Assembly: GCA_017617475.1 (NCBI GenBank)
Contig: JAFZWC010000071.1
Span: forward strand, 1-22,708
Source of the DNA: Bacteroidales bacterium
GTDB lineage: Bacteria; Bacteroidota; Bacteroidia; Bacteroidales; UBA932
Reading direction: 5' to 3'
DNA: 22,708 nucleotides
The notes beneath the pieces were generated by a model that was not told the DNA's origin, searched no databases, and saw nothing but the letters and a program-made list of their open reading frames with translations. Positions within the stretch are counted from its first letter, which is position 1. Each line of letters opens with the position of its first letter. Shown one piece after another: positions 22,382 to 22,708 of this stretch. The translations under genes were made by a program, and so were the position numbers.

Positions 22382-22454
22382 TGGCCCCAGCAGGATTTGA
22401 ACCTGCGACCCACGGATTATGAGTCCGCTGCTCTAACCGCTGAGCTATGGGGCC
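22382..22454 (-). tRNA. tRNA-Ile2, anticodon CAT (lysidine type)
   Basis: A 73-base cloverleaf on the minus strand. Acceptor stem GGCCCCA pairs with TGGGGCC, discriminator A, D-arm TAGCTCAGCGGTTAGAGCA, anticodon loop CTCATAA (anticodon CAT), and T-arm GCAGGTTCAAATCCTGC. CCA is not encoded. The acceptor stem and overall sequence closely match E. coli ileX-type tRNA-Ile2, whose C34 is changed to lysidine by TilS to read AUA, rather than elongator tRNA-Met. The Met alternative cannot be fully excluded without a database comparison. Confidence 0.9.
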
Positions 22455-22457
22455 AAG

Positions 22458-22483
22458 AAAGCAGCCTGGGTTCAGACTGCTTT
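22458..22483 (-). terminator. Hairpin between rpsJ and the tRNA (attenuator or processing stem)
   Basis: Minus strand: AAAGCAG pairs with CTGCTTT around a 12-base loop that can itself form CTG/CAG pairs, followed by CTT. It may be a weak terminator behind rpsJ or a structure for tRNA 5' processing, since it ends 3 bases before the tRNA. Confidence 0.5.
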
Positions 22484-22505
22484 GCTTATAGGGCGAGGGC
22501 TAGCC

Positions 22506-22708
22506 TCACACTTTGATCTCAACCTCAACGCCGGAAGGAAGCTCGAGCTTCATGAGGGCGTCTACGGTCTTGGCGTTGGACTCATCGATGTCGATCAGAC
22601 GAACATAGGAGTCCAGCTCGAACTGCTCGCGGCTCTTCTTGTTCACGAAGGTGGAGCGGTTCACAGTGAAGATCTTCTTGTTGGTGGGAAGCGGAATGGG
22701 ACCAACTA
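22506..22708 (-). CDS. rpsJ: 30S ribosomal protein S10, 3' part
   Basis: The last 66 codons of S10, with the 5' part outside the window on the right. The translation contains [29 protein letters not shown], here quoted only in part as [25 protein letters not shown] and VEIKV, plus [14 protein letters not shown] at the end, all characteristic of S10. S10 belongs to the small subunit head and also acts in transcription antitermination (NusE). In most bacteria rpsJ is followed by rplC; here it is followed after 51 bases by a tRNA gene and a terminator, so it is the last protein gene of its transcript. Confidence 0.95.
   Translation of the reverse strand, partial: VGPIPLPTNKKIFTVNRSTFVNKKSREQFELDSYVRLIDIDESNAKTVDALMKLELPSGVEVEIKV

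Noticed and set aside
22382..22454. tRNA-Met with CAT anticodon
   Set aside because: The acceptor stem and overall sequence fit lysidine-type tRNA-Ile2 better; Met remains a minor alternative.
1..22708. Insertion sequences, prophage or integrase genes
   Set aside because: No transposase, integrase or phage structural gene was recognised anywhere in the window.

Overview
The window looks like a stretch of a Bacteroidales (Bacteroidota) chromosome with fairly high GC. The phylum call rests on Bacteroidota-type promoters (-7 box TAnnTTTG, some with TTG/TTTG about 20 bases upstream), few Shine-Dalgarno sequences, a TonB-dependent receptor, lipoprotein glycosidases, an ECF sigma factor paired with a dual-membrane anti-sigma-like protein, and a tRNA without an encoded CCA. 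The genus cannot be read from the sequence.

Layout. 1-3591 (+): 3' part of an O-acetylhomoserine sulfhydrylase (metY type), then a TonB-dependent receptor with a small exported heavy-metal-associated (CxxC) protein. 3588-6658 (-): a Tat-signal MalY/PatB-like PLP lyase, a possible gene remnant, a nitroreductase, a 38-residue ORF and a secreted serine esterase. 6743-7750 (+): a multi-pass membrane protein and a winged-helix regulator. 7898-12004 (-): an operon of a substrate-binding/permease fusion, its ATPase (with a C-terminal extension) and a secreted M28 peptidase, plausibly coupling peptide breakdown to amino-acid uptake. 12068-13789 (+): a tandem two-domain secreted esterase. 13796-18439 (-): an operon of dsbD, a cysteine desulfidase-like gene (cyuA/UPF0597) and a GH29 alpha-L-fucosidase lipoprotein. 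18577-19800 (+): a TMEM43-family membrane protein, ending at a perfect bidirectional terminator. 19895-21732 (-): an ECF sigma factor coupled to a protein with a short cytoplasmic part, one TM helix, a Pro/Glu-rich linker and an outer-membrane barrel. 21733-22352: gene-free and rich in palindromes. 22353-22708 (-): terminator, tRNA-Ile2 (CAT) and the 3' part of rpsJ.

The most unusual parts are these: (i) the sigma/trans-envelope anti-sigma pair, which resembles the Dma/Das systems of Bacteroides; (ii) two copies (7764-7883 and 22059-22225), and perhaps a third, of a stem-bounded repeat whose arms and inner hairpins change in compensated fashion; (iii) a symmetric array of GTACATACC palindromes at 21875-22026 with two 28-bp spacers; (iv) a binding protein whose lobes are in permuted order, fused to its permease; (v) two divergent promoter pairs built on inverted repeats. 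Sulfur chemistry recurs (metY, MalY-like lyase, cysteine desulfidase, DsbD), but the genes lie in separate operons and a functional link is only inferred.
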